In this document: in pieces, positions 45,840 through 54,091 of the stretch
Layout: the number at the start of each line of letters is the position of its first letter
Position numbering within the stretch: the first letter of the stretch is position 1
NCBI GenBank assembly: GCA_016874035.1
Contig: VGVM01000005.1
Span: forward strand, 1 to 64,000
Source: Gemmatimonadota bacterium
GTDB lineage: Bacteria; Gemmatimonadota; Gemmatimonadetes; Gemmatimonadales; Gemmatimonadaceae
Direction: 5' to 3'
Length of the DNA stretch: 64,000 nucleotides
Translations under genes and position numbers: made by a program
Notes under the pieces: model-generated
Database searches by the model: none
Seen by the model: the letters and a program-made list of their open reading frames with translations, nothing else
Told to the model about the DNA's origin: nothing

Positions 45840-45886
45840 ATACCGACTGGCCTTTCGGGACGTCCCGGAGCCAGATTATCCGGTAT
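45840..45886. promoter_or_regulatory. Long dyad in the paaG / D-aminoacylase divergent promoter
   Basis: A 47-bp imperfect inverted repeat is centred on the perfect palindrome CGGGACGTCCCG (45856-45867). Paired outer segments are ATACCG (45840-45845) with CGGTAT (45881-45886), and CTGGC (45847-45851) with GCCAG (45870-45874). On the minus strand a GATAAT at 45880-45875 could be the paaG -10 box, so a bound protein would cover the promoter. A TetR-type regulator is a plausible binder; its gene is not in the window. Confidence 0.55.
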
Positions 45887-45908
45887 GCCTAACTCCTTAC
45901 GGTACAAC

Positions 45909-47618
45909 ATGATGCGTGCGGGACTCGCTGTTGCGCTTTCGTTGGCAGCGGCGTGTTCGCGGGCCACATCGCCCGGCGGTCCGCCCAGCCCCAACGCCGG
46001 TCGCGCGAGCTATGACCTCGTGATCGCGAACGGGAAGATCGTGGACGGGTCCGGCAATCCGTGGTACTACGGCGATGTCGGGATCGTCGGCGATCGTATC
46101 GCGGCCGTGGTTCCTTCGGGCACGCTGCGCAACGCAAACGCCAAGCGCCGAGTGGACGCGACGGGGCTCGTGGTGTCACCCGGGTTCATTGACATCCAGG
46201 CCCACTCGTGGGAAGCGGTGCTCTGGCGGGATGGGCGCGTGGTCAGCAAGGTCACGCAGGGCGTGACGTCCGAACTCCTCGGTGAGGCGACGACGCCGGC
46301 GCCCTCGAACGAGAACCTCGAGGTCCTCGAGGATATCGAACGCATGCCTGCGCGGCGGGCGGAGCTGCAGCGGACGTTTCGCGGCGCACGCGGCTTCGAT
46401 ACGTGGCTTCGCGCGATCGAGGCGAACCGTAACTCCGTGAACGTCGGTTCGTACCTCGGCGCGACGACCGTCCGGACGTACGTCATGGGGCAGCGCCCCG
46501 GTGCCGCGAATGCGGCGCAGCTCGATGAGATGCGGACCGTGGTGCGGAATGCGATGGAAGACGGCGCGTTCGGGATTTCGAGTGCGTTGATCTACCCGCC
46601 GGGCTCGTACGCCGGCACCGCGGAGTTGGTCGCAATGGCGAAGGCGATGGCACCGTACAGTGGTTCGTACATCACGCACATGCGCTCGGAGGACGATTCG
46701 CTCTTCGAAGCCATGGACGAGGCGTTCAGGATCGGGCGCGAGGGCGGCGTGGCGGTGGACATCTACCACCTGAAGGCGTCGAACAAGCGCAACTGGGGGA
46801 AATCCGCCGCCATGATGGCCAAGATCGATTCCGCGCGGCGCAGCGGCCTCGATGTGGCAGGCACGATGTACCCGTACCCGTTCTCAGGGAACAACCTTGG
46901 CGAGTGTTTCCCCGACTGGGCGAGCGAGAATGGCAAGCTCTTCGACAATCTCCGGGACGCGGCGACGCGCGCGCGGATCGTGAAGGACATGACGGATCCG
47001 CAGGGTGCGCCGCTCTGTCAGTACGAAGGGCCCGGCGCATACATGGTGGCGGACTTCCGGAAGCCCGAGCTCAAGAAGTTCGAGGGGAAGCGAGTCTCGG
47101 AGATCGCGACTGAGATGGGGAAGCCGTGGGCGGAAACGATCGTGGACCTGATCCTCACGGAGAATCGCGATCTCTTGAAGATCAACTTCACGATGAGCGA
47201 AGAAAACGTGCAGGCGCAGATTCGCTGGCCGTGGGTGGTGATCGGCACGGATGCCGGCGGCGTGGATCCCGACAGCGCGACAGGCTTGGTGCACCCGCGT
47301 GCGTACGGCACGTATCCGCGCATCCTTGGGCGCTACGTCCGTGAGCAGCGCCTGCTCACTGTCGAAGATGCGGTGCGGAAGATGACATCCGCGGTGGCGA
47401 CGCGACTCGGGATTTCTGATCGCGGCTGGCTGAGGCCCGGCGCCTACGCCGACATCGCCGCGTGGGACGAGAAGACGATCATTGACCTCGCCACGCCGGA
47501 AAAGCCGCACCAGGTTTCGCGCGGCGTGCAGCACGTGTGGGTCAACGGTACGCAGGTGCTCGCGGACGGGAAGCACACCGGTGCGAAGCCGGGGCGGGCG
47601 CTGAGGCGCGGGCGGTAA
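45909..47618 (+). CDS. D-aminoacylase-like amidohydrolase lipoprotein
   Basis: 569 residues from ATG 45909 (45885 and 45912 are alternatives). The signal peptide ends in a lipobox (LSLAAACS), so it is membrane-anchored. It is an amidohydrolase of the N-acyl-D-amino-acid deacylase type: YDLVIANGKIVDGSG opening, PGFIDIQAHSW where most members have HxH, the lysine in DIYHLKAS, and the Asp in VVIGTDAGG. The first metal histidine is Gln here, seen in part of the family. It sits between the two paa blocks but has no evident pathway role. Confidence 0.78.
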   Translation: MMRAGLAVALSLAAACSRATSPGGPPSPNAGRASYDLVIANGKIVDGSGNPWYYGDVGIVGDRIAAVVPSGTLRNANAKRRVDATGLVVSPGFIDIQAHSWEAVLWRDGRVVSKVTQGVTSELLGEATTPAPSNENLEVLEDIERMPARRAELQRTFRGARGFDTWLRAIEANRNSVNVGSYLGATTVRTYVMGQRPGAANAAQLDEMRTVVRNAMEDGAFGISSALIYPPGSYAGTAELVAMAKAMAPYSGSYITHMRSEDDSLFEAMDEAFRIGREGGVAVDIYHLKASNKRNWGKSAAMMAKIDSARRSGLDVAGTMYPYPFSGNNLGECFPDWASENGKLFDNLRDAATRARIVKDMTDPQGAPLCQYEGPGAYMVADFRKPELKKFEGKRVSEIATEMGKPWAETIVDLILTENRDLLKINFTMSEENVQAQIRWPWVVIGTDAGGVDPDSATGLVHPRAYGTYPRILGRYVREQRLLTVEDAVRKMTSAVATRLGISDRGWLRPGAYADIAAWDEKTIIDLATPEKPHQVSRGVQHVWVNGTQVLADGKHTGAKPGRALRRGR

Positions 47619-47641
47619 AGTTCGGGGCGAAGAAGTAGCCC

Positions 47642-48301
47642 CTAGTTCTGCAGGATGCGGCGGACCACCACGCGTCCGCCGTACTTGAGGTGCGGACAAT
47701 CTCGCGCGAGGCGGAGCGCCGCCTCGCGCGAGCGCGCAAAGACCAGGAAGTACCCGACGAGCTGGGTCGCCTCGCCCAGCTTTTCCTCGACTTCGACCTC
47801 GCCGCTCGAAGCGGTGGCGTAGCGCGCGATCGAGGCCTCGGCCAGCCCGAGCGCCTCACCTCCGACTACGGCGGCATCGGGACCATGATCGCGGGAGGCC
47901 CAGCGGCTGTACTCTGCGGATCGCGCGACCTCGCCAATCGAGTCCGCCGGCTCTTCGCCGCCGTAGAGCATGAGGGCGTACGTCGCGAGCGGAGCTGCGT
48001 TCGCGCCAACGATCGTATCCGAAGTCGCGGTGGTCCCCGAAGGGGCGTTCATGGCCGCAACCGGTTTACCCGGTGCGAGGAATCGGCTCGCGGAATACGA
48101 ACCGGCGACGAATGCGATCGCTCCGACACCGGCCGCAAGGGCCCACGAGGCAACGCTCAGCGTCCCGCGCCAACGCGAACGCAGCAGGCCCTCCTGCCGC
48201 AGCGCGTGAATCGTCGAATCGGCCACAGCCGGCGGTGGATCGATTTCGCGCGGAAGGCGCCGCAGCCAGCCGGCGATCAGGTCATCGTCTTGTTGCGTCA
48301 T
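47642..48301 (-). CDS. Anti-sigma-like membrane protein with C-terminal YCII domain
   Basis: 219 residues. Residues 1-45 are cytosolic and charged, and one transmembrane helix lies at about 46-70. After an Ala/Thr-rich linker, residues 105-217 match the YCII/DGPF fold (ATYALMLYGGEE, VVGGEAL, LVGYFLVFARSREAALRLA, GGRVVVRRI). YCII proteins are often encoded beside ECF sigma factors of the ECF41/42 type. Here the start overlaps the ECF sigma gene stop (ATGA), supporting a regulator pair. No zinc-binding anti-sigma motif is visible. Confidence 0.65.
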   Translation of the reverse strand: MTQQDDDLIAGWLRRLPREIDPPPAVADSTIHALRQEGLLRSRWRGTLSVASWALAAGVGAIAFVAGSYSASRFLAPGKPVAAMNAPSGTTATSDTIVGANAAPLATYALMLYGGEEPADSIGEVARSAEYSRWASRDHGPDAAVVGGEALGLAEASIARYATASSGEVEVEEKLGEATQLVGYFLVFARSREAALRLARDCPHLKYGGRVVVRRILQN

Positions 48302-48903
48302 GCGGTCGCTCCCTTCGGTTTCACGCCCGTCCGCCCGCCCAGGAACGCGCGAACCGCGCGGCGGGCATGGAAGAGCTGGCTCTTGGACGTCCCGGACTCA
48401 ATACCCAGCCGGTCGCCAATCTCATCATGGGTGTAGCCTTCGATATCGTGCAGCACGAGCACGGCTCGGTACCCCGGAGGCAACGCGGCGACGGCCGCCT
48501 CGAGATCAACCGAGAGGTGCAGGTCACCGGCGAGCGCCGGGATGTCTTCGTTCGGTGCTTCATCGGACTGCCGTTCCCGCCAGCGCTCGCGTCAGCAGTT
48601 GAGCACGATCGTGGACAGCCACGTGCGGAGCGATGAACGCCATGCGAACGACCCCAGGGACCGCACCGCGCGCAGCCATGCATCCTGCATAACGTCATCG
48701 GCTTCCGGAGCGTTGCCTCCCATGAGCCGGAGTGCAAAGGCGTAGAGCGCAGGTGAGTGGCGACCGTAGAGTGAGCGAAAGGCCGCCTCGTCTCCGCGTT
48801 GCACCACGAGTGCGACGTCGTGACGGTCGGACTCGCTCGTGGTGCGCAGGGCTTCGACCGGGGTCACGGCATGCCGCCTTCGGTGTACGCGGACGCCCGG
48901 CAT
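48298..48903 (-). pseudogene. ECF RNA polymerase sigma factor interrupted by an in-frame TGA
   Basis: The frame from ATG 48903 encodes sigma region 2 (FRSLYGRHSPALYAFALRLM, DDVMQDAWLRAVRSLGSF, LRTWLSTIVLNC) and hits TGA at 48594-48592. The same frame then continues RERWRERQSDEAPNEDIPAL into a complete region 4 (LPPGYRAVLVLHDIEGYTHD, EIGDRLGIESGTSKSQLFHA) and ends at 48298, overlapping the YCII-protein start. Without the TGA this would be a normal sigma factor of about 201 residues. A GTG at 48867 is an alternative start. Confidence 0.75.
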
Positions 48904-49051
48904 GACCCATGCCTCAACAGTGCGCGGCTGGCGCAGTCACCCGGCGAAAATCGGCGTGGAGGCATAGGGGGGTACGGATTGGATGCTGACGATGGGGCGA
49001 AGGGTTGCATCGGCCTCGCGCGCACTCCGCCATCCGGGCATTTTTCACGGG

Positions 49052-51178
49052 ATGCCCGCCCCCGCCACGTCGAAGAAGCGCCAGGCCGCCGCCCCCGCGG
49101 CGGACCCCCCGTTTCGCTGGCGGGAGATCGCGCGTACCGCGCTGATCTCCCGCGCACTCGACGACGTCGAAGAGGCGACGAACAAGAATCGCGCGAGCGT
49201 ACCGCGCGAGCACCTGATCCTCTACCAGTTCTCGGCGCGCGGGCATGAGGTGGCGCAGGCCATACTCGGGTCGCTGATCACCCACCGCCACGACGCGGCG
49301 AGCGCCTACTACCGCAGCCGTCCGCTGATGCTGTCGCTTGGCCTTTCCATTGAGGAGGCGCTGGCGAGCCCGCTCGGGCGCTCGGGTGGGTTCAGCGACG
49401 GGCGAGACATCGGCGTGGTCTGCAACCTGCCGAATCCCGACGGCCCGGTCGTCCTCCCCATGAGTGGCGATGTGGGTTCCCAGTACACGCCGGGTGCCGG
49501 CTGGGCCCAGTCCATTCTCTACCACCGCGACGTGCTTGGTGACGCCAGCTACGACGGCGCGATCGGCGTGGTGCTCGGCGGCGACGGGTCCGTGGCCACG
49601 AACGGGTTCTGGTCCTCGCTGACGATGGCGACCACGCTCAAGTTGCCGTTGCTGTTCTACGTCGAGGACAACGGGCTGGGCATTTCCGTGCGCGGCGAGC
49701 TGCAGACGCCCGGCGGCGACATCACCAGGAACCTCGCCTCGTTCGGCAACCTGCTCGTGCGCAGCGGCGATGGCACGAACGTCGGCGAGAGCGCGAAGCT
49801 GCTCGCCGAGTGCGTGCAGCATGTGCGTGGCGGCGGTGGCCCGGCGCTTGTGCGGCTCACGGTGCCGCGCATGTGCAGTCATTCCGGACCGGACAACCAG
49901 CGCGGCTATCGGTCCGATGCGGAAATCGAAGCCGATGCCCGTCGTGACCCGCTGCCGAAACTGCGGCGGCACCTGGTGCCGGCCATGCTCTCGGAGTCCG
50001 AGTGGGCCGACCTGGAGCGTGAAGTCGAGCGCGATGTCGGTGTCGCGTTGGCGGCGGCGCGGGCGCGGCCGGGGCCCACGGCGGATAGCGTCGCGCAGTT
50101 CGTGCACGCCGATGAGTCGCCGGGCGTACCGGAGGCGTACGGCGGGCTTCGCCGCGCAGAGCGCAACGCGCTCGGCGGAAGTGACACGCCGGCCGACGGC
50201 GGCGACATGCTCCGGTTTGCCGAAGCGGTGCGCCGCACACTGGCCCGCGAGCTCGAGGTCAATCCGAAGTGCCTCGTCTTCGGCGAGGACGTCGGGCGGA
50301 AGGGCGGCGTCCACCTCGTGACGGAAGGACTGCAACGGAAGTTCGGCGAATCGCGCGTCTTCGACACGTCGCTCTCCGAGGAGGGTATCATCGGCCGCGC
50401 CGTGGGCATGGCGATCGCCGGGCTCATGCCGGTCGCCGAGATCCAGTTCCGGAAGTACGCCGACCCTGCGGCGGAACAGCTGAACAACTGCGGCACGATG
50501 CGGTGGCGCACCAAGAACCGGTTCGCCGCGCCGATCGTCGTGCGTATGCCCGGCGGGTATGGCAAGGATGTGGGTGACCCGTGGCATTCGCTGTCGGACG
50601 AAGTGCGTTTCGTGCACGCCTACGGCTGGCAGGTGGCGATGCCGTCGAACTCGGCGGACGCCGTGGGCCTGCTGCGCGCGGCGATGCGCGGGGCCAACCC
50701 GACGATCTTCTTCGAGCATCGCTTGCTGCTGATGACGGGCGAGGGAAGCGCGCGCTATCCCGGCGACGACTATGTGTTGCCCTTCGGCCGCGCGAACGTG
50801 CTGCGCGCCGGCACCGATATCACCGTGGTGACGTGGGGCGCGATGGTGCACCGCTGCCGCGAGGCCGCGGCGCGCTTTGGCGATCGCGTGGAACTGATCG
50901 ATCTCCGAACGGTGGCGCCGTGGGATCGTGAGTGCGTGCTCGCGTCGGTGGGCAGGACCGGCCGCTGCCTGATCGTCCACGAGGACAACCTGACGGCCGG
51001 CTTTGGCGCGGAGATCGCGGCGACCCTGGCGCAGGAGGCGTTCTGGCGCCTCGACGCGCCGGTCGAGCGCTTGGCGCCGAAGGACGTTCCGGTGGCGTAC
51101 CACGAGGACTTGCTCGCCGCGCTGATGCCCGGTGTGGAGCAGATCGCGGAGCGGATAGAGGCTGTCCTGACGGCGTAG
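49052..51178 (+). CDS. 2-oxoacid dehydrogenase E1 component, fused alpha and beta subunits
   Basis: 708 residues from the ATG at 49052. The alpha part (1-375) has the thiamine diphosphate motif GGDGSVATNGFWSSL ending in YVEDN, plus phosphorylation-loop-like SHSGPDNQRGYRS. The beta part (390-705) has VFGEDVGRKGGV, DTSLSEEGIIGRAVGMA and PSNSADAVGLLRAA. It resembles branched-chain 2-oxoacid (2-oxoisovalerate) E1 enzymes in which BkdA and BkdB are one chain. E2 and E3 genes are not in the window. It is divergent from the sigma factor gene. Confidence 0.85.
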   Translation: MPAPATSKKRQAAAPAADPPFRWREIARTALISRALDDVEEATNKNRASVPREHLILYQFSARGHEVAQAILGSLITHRHDAASAYYRSRPLMLSLGLSIEEALASPLGRSGGFSDGRDIGVVCNLPNPDGPVVLPMSGDVGSQYTPGAGWAQSILYHRDVLGDASYDGAIGVVLGGDGSVATNGFWSSLTMATTLKLPLLFYVEDNGLGISVRGELQTPGGDITRNLASFGNLLVRSGDGTNVGESAKLLAECVQHVRGGGGPALVRLTVPRMCSHSGPDNQRGYRSDAEIEADARRDPLPKLRRHLVPAMLSESEWADLEREVERDVGVALAAARARPGPTADSVAQFVHADESPGVPEAYGGLRRAERNALGGSDTPADGGDMLRFAEAVRRTLARELEVNPKCLVFGEDVGRKGGVHLVTEGLQRKFGESRVFDTSLSEEGIIGRAVGMAIAGLMPVAEIQFRKYADPAAEQLNNCGTMRWRTKNRFAAPIVVRMPGGYGKDVGDPWHSLSDEVRFVHAYGWQVAMPSNSADAVGLLRAAMRGANPTIFFEHRLLLMTGEGSARYPGDDYVLPFGRANVLRAGTDITVVTWGAMVHRCREAAARFGDRVELIDLRTVAPWDRECVLASVGRTGRCLIVHEDNLTAGFGAEIAATLAQEAFWRLDAPVERLAPKDVPVAYHEDLLAALMPGVEQIAERIEAVLTA

Positions 51179-51203
51179 TCGGGCGCTTCACGCCTTGCCG
51201 CAG

Positions 51204-51400
51204 GGAAGGCTTGGCGGGGGCCATGACCTCGTCCACGCGCGTACCGGGGACATTCTCCTCGGTTTCTTCCGTCCGCGGAACCTGCTGTTCTTCCTCGCCG
51301 GATTCGGGGCGACCGGAACACTGCTCACGTGGTTCAGCGACTTGGGCGCCGGTGTTCGCGCTCCCGCGAACAACCTCCTTGGAACCGGCGTCCAGCGCGC
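51204..51400 (+). pseudogene. Possible relic of a small membrane-protein gene
   Basis: The 229-bp gap between the E1 gene and paaD contains a coding-like stretch. In the frame of 51195 it reads ARTGDILLGFFRPRNLLFFL then AGFGATGTLLTWF, a credible membrane helix (51276-51336) with normal GC3 bias. The wording resembles NfeD/OB-fold membrane proteins, but the frame then runs antisense into paaD and no proper start is visible. It is reported as a probable gene fragment only. Confidence 0.25.
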
Positions 51401-51407
51401 CCCGCGC

Positions 51408-51896
51408 TCAGATCGACTTGAACTCGTCGAACGGCTGCGTGCAGGCGTTGCAGAAATGCAGCGCCTTGCACCCCGTCGAGCCGAACGCGCTTCGCAGCGA
51501 CGTATTGGGTGACCCGCAAAACGGGCAAAGCACCGGTTCGCGTCGCTTGAGTTGAACCGGGTGATGCGCGCCGGAGTGTTGCGGCGGTGCGATGCCGGCC
51601 TCGATCAGCTTCTCCCGTGCGGCCTGCCCGATCCAATCGGTCGTCCACGCGGGCGAATAGACGGTCTTGATGCGCACTTCCGCCACACCGCTCGCGTTGA
51701 GCGCTGCCGTGATGTCGTCCTCGATGACGCGCATCGCCGGGCAGCCGCTGTAGGTCGGCGTGATGACGACCGTCACGGCGTCGCCCTCGATCTCGACATC
51801 GCGCACGATTCCAAGCTCGACGACCGAGAGGGTGGGGATCTCGGGGTCCTTCACGGAGTCGAGGGCGGTGTAGACCGACGCGCGGGTAGCTGGCAT
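51408..51896 (-). CDS. paaD: PaaD: phenylacetyl-CoA epoxidase iron-sulfur maturation factor
   Basis: 162 residues from the ATG at 51896. The DUF59/MIP18 domain (1-110) has KDPEIPTLSVVELGIV and VVITPTYSGCPAM with its conserved Cys. The C-terminal zinc ribbon is CPFC...C...CNAC (about 126-152), as in PaaD. It is needed for assembly of the epoxidase complex. It is the fourth gene of paaABCD, 49 bp after paaC. Confidence 0.92.
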   Translation of the reverse strand: MPATRASVYTALDSVKDPEIPTLSVVELGIVRDVEIEGDAVTVVITPTYSGCPAMRVIEDDITAALNASGVAEVRIKTVYSPAWTTDWIGQAAREKLIEAGIAPPQHSGAHHPVQLKRREPVLCPFCGSPNTSLRSAFGSTGCKALHFCNACTQPFDEFKSI

Positions 51897-51945
51897 CACG
51901 ACAACAACGAGACGTGGGTGATCGGTCGTCGGTCGCCGGTGTTGG

Positions 51946-52698
51946 TTACCACTCGGCGCGCGGATGCGTGCGCTGCAGCACCTGCATCTCGGCGAGCATA
52001 TGGCCGAGGTGCTCGGTGTGGAGTCCGCTGCGCCCACCGCGCTGCATGTAGGCGTCGGCCGGGCGCCGAAGCGTCGCAGGCGCCAGCAGTTCGTTCACGT
52101 CGGCATCCCATGCCGCCTTGAGCGTCGAGCAGTCCACTGCGAGACCGTCGGCCGCGAGGGCCTGTTCGACACTGTCGGACATGAACAGCTCGCCCGTGTA
52201 GGGCCAGAGGGAGTCGAGCGCATCCTGCGCGCGCGCATGGCTTTCGTCCGTGCCGTCGCCAAGCCGCACGACCCATTCGCCGGCGTGCCGCACGTGATAG
52301 CGCGACTCCTTCAGCGCTTTCGCCGCGATGCCGGCGAGGTCGGCGTCGCCCACCCGTGAGAGCGCGTCCCACTGGTGCATCGCGAACACGCTGAACAGGT
52401 ACTGTCGGATCATGGTGAATCCGAAGTCGCCGTTCGGCAGTTCGAGCATCAATGCGTTGCGGTACTCCCGGGCGTCGCGGAGGAAGGCGAGTGCATCTTC
52501 ACTGCGTCCGGTCCCCTCGACTTCACCGGCGCGCTTGAGCACCAGCGTGGCCTGCCCGACGAGGTCGAGCGCGATGTTCGTCATCGCGATGTCTTCCTCG
52601 AGGATCGGGCCGTGCCCGCACCATTCGCTCAGCCGATGACCGAGGACGAGCCGATCATCGCCGACGCGAAGCAGGTACTCCAGGAACCCGGTGCTCAG
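51946..52698 (-). CDS. paaC: PaaC: phenylacetyl-CoA epoxidase structural subunit
   Basis: 250 residues if translation starts at CTG 52698. Starting at the first ATG (52584) gives only 212 residues and drops a conserved segment, FLEYLLRVGDDRLVLGHRLS followed by EWCGHGP, which matches the E. coli PaaC N-terminus. No ATG, GTG or TTG exists in frame between. The CTG overlaps the paaB TGA as CTGA, and a GAGGG sits 4 nt upstream. PaaC is the non-catalytic ferritin-like partner of PaaA. Confidence 0.88.
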   Translation of the reverse strand: MSTGFLEYLLRVGDDRLVLGHRLSEWCGHGPILEEDIAMTNIALDLVGQATLVLKRAGEVEGTGRSEDALAFLRDAREYRNALMLELPNGDFGFTMIRQYLFSVFAMHQWDALSRVGDADLAGIAAKALKESRYHVRHAGEWVVRLGDGTDESHARAQDALDSLWPYTGELFMSDSVEQALAADGLAVDCSTLKAAWDADVNELLAPATLRRPADAYMQRGGRSGLHTEHLGHMLAEMQVLQRTHPRAEW

Positions 52699-52991
52699 AA
52701 GACCCTCACGCCCTGGGACACCTTGTAGAACTGGGGATGCCGGTAGGCCTTGTCATTCCCCGGGTCGAAGAACGGTCCCATGTCCTCGGGTGTGGAGGCG
52801 ACGATCGCGCCCGAGGGGACCACCCAGAGACTCACGGCTTCGCCGCGCCTCGTGTACACGTCCCGCGCGTTCTGCAGCGCCAGCTCGGCGTCGGGCGCAT
52901 GAACGCTGCCCGCGTGTTCGTGTGGCCCGCCGCCCGGCGGTTGCGTGAACACCTCCCAGAGCGGATGCGCCGTGTCGCCGGTCGTTGCCAT
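52695..52991 (-). CDS. paaB: PaaB: phenylacetyl-CoA epoxidase subunit
   Basis: 98 residues, the family length (E. coli PaaB 95). The PaaB domain is recognised by PLWEVFTQPPGGGPHEHAGS, HAPDAELALQNARDVYTRRG and EAVSLWVVPS. It bridges PaaAC heterodimers in the complex. The start at ATG 52991 lies 40 bp after paaA; longer upstream reading overlaps paaA out of frame. Confidence 0.93.
   Translation of the reverse strand: MATTGDTAHPLWEVFTQPPGGGPHEHAGSVHAPDAELALQNARDVYTRRGEAVSLWVVPSGAIVASTPEDMGPFFDPGNDKAYRHPQFYKVSQGVRVF
52703..52707 (-). promoter_or_regulatory. Ribosome binding site of paaC
   Basis: GAGGG lies 4 nt before the CTG codon at 52698-52696, inside the 3' end of paaB. It supports the non-ATG start of paaC. 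Confidence 0.6.
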
Positions 52992-53031
52992 GTTGCTTGC
53001 CTCGGGTTTCGGTCTCGTCGTGCCGCGCTTG

Positions 53032-54048
53032 CTAGGCGGCCGCGCCGCTGGGTGCGCCACGGTGCGCCGCGTGCTTCGCGGCGTGGGCCTCGGCTGCGGC
53101 CCGCACCCACGCACCGTCATCGTGTGCCTTGCGCCGCGCCGCAAGCCGCTCGCGGTTGCAAGGCCCGTCGCCGCCGACCACGCGCCAGAACTCGTCCCAG
53201 TCAATCGCGCCGAAGTCCCAGTCCTTCGTCGTCTCGTTGAAGCGCAGTTCCGGGTCCGGGAGCGTCAGGTCAATGGCCTTCGCCTGGGCAACCGTGAGGT
53301 TCACGAAGCGCTGGCGCAGCTCGTCGTTGCTCTTCCGCTTGATGCCCCACTTCGAGAGGTCGCCCGAGTTGGGGGAGTCCTTGTCGTGCGGACCGAACAT
53401 CATCAGGGAAGGCCACCACCAGCGGTTGACTGAGTCCTGGGCCATCGCCTTCTGCGCAGGAGTTCCGCGCGCAAGCGTGGCCACGATCTCATAGCCCTGG
53501 CGCTTGTGGAAGTTCTCTTCCTTGCAGATACGCACCATCGCGCGCGCGTACGGACCGTAGCTGGCCTTGGCGAGCATCGTCTGGTTCACGATCGCCGCCC
53601 CGTCCACGAGCCAGCCGATCGTGCCGATATCCGCCCAGCTCAGCGTCGGGTAGTTGAAGATGCTCGAGTACTTCGCCGTGCCGTTCAGCAGCTGGACGAT
53701 GAGGTCGTGGCGGTCCACGCCCAACGTCTCGGTGCCGCAGTAGATGTAGAGCCCGTGGCCGGCCTCGTCCTGCACCTTGGCAAGGAGGCCCATCTTCCGG
53801 CGGAGCGTGGGAGCCCGCGTGATCCAGTTGCCTTCCGGGAGCATGCCCACGACTTCGCTGTGCGCGTGCTGCGACATCATCCGGACCAGCTGCCGGCGGT
53901 ACCGCTCCGGCATCCAGTCCTTGGGCTCGATGGTCTCGTCGCGCGCGATCCGCGCCTCAAACTCGGCGAGACGCTTCGGGTCCTCGGCCGGCGCGGGGGC
54001 CTTGTCCTTCGGCTGAGATCCCTTCTTTTCGTGAATCTCGTAGGGCAT
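53032..54048 (-). CDS. paaA: PaaA: phenylacetyl-CoA 1,2-epoxidase catalytic subunit
   Basis: 338 residues from the ATG at 54048. The di-iron ferritin-like core has the E-x2-H motifs in [13 protein letters not shown] and [13 protein letters not shown]. Segments such as [17 protein letters not shown] and [13 protein letters not shown] are strongly conserved in PaaA. The alanine-rich C-terminus is longer than in E. coli (309). It epoxidises the ring of phenylacetyl-CoA with O2. First gene of paaABCD. Confidence 0.95.
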   Translation of the reverse strand: MPYEIHEKKGSQPKDKAPAPAEDPKRLAEFEARIARDETIEPKDWMPERYRRQLVRMMSQHAHSEVVGMLPEGNWITRAPTLRRKMGLLAKVQDEAGHGLYIYCGTETLGVDRHDLIVQLLNGTAKYSSIFNYPTLSWADIGTIGWLVDGAAIVNQTMLAKASYGPYARAMVRICKEENFHKRQGYEIVATLARGTPAQKAMAQDSVNRWWWPSLMMFGPHDKDSPNSGDLSKWGIKRKSNDELRQRFVNLTVAQAKAIDLTLPDPELRFNETTKDWDFGAIDWDEFWRVVGGDGPCNRERLAARRKAHDDGAWVRAAAEAHAAKHAAHRGAPSGAAA

Positions 54049-54051
54049 GTC

Positions 54052-54062
54052 GGTAAAATACC
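54052..54062. promoter_or_regulatory. Small palindrome upstream of paaA
   Basis: GGTA-AAA-TACC lies in the 43-bp divergent gap between paaA and the hydratase gene. It shares the GGTA/TACC half-sites with the outer arms of the dyad at 45840-45886, so one regulator might control both blocks. Confidence 0.3.
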
Positions 54063-54091
54063 ATCGCACCCTTTCGCATGCCGCGCCGCCC

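Noticed and set aside
48592-48594. TGA in the ECF sigma gene as a selenocysteine codon
   Set aside because: No bacterial SECIS-like hairpin is evident directly downstream, and sigma factors are not known selenoproteins. A nonsense change or sequence error is simpler.
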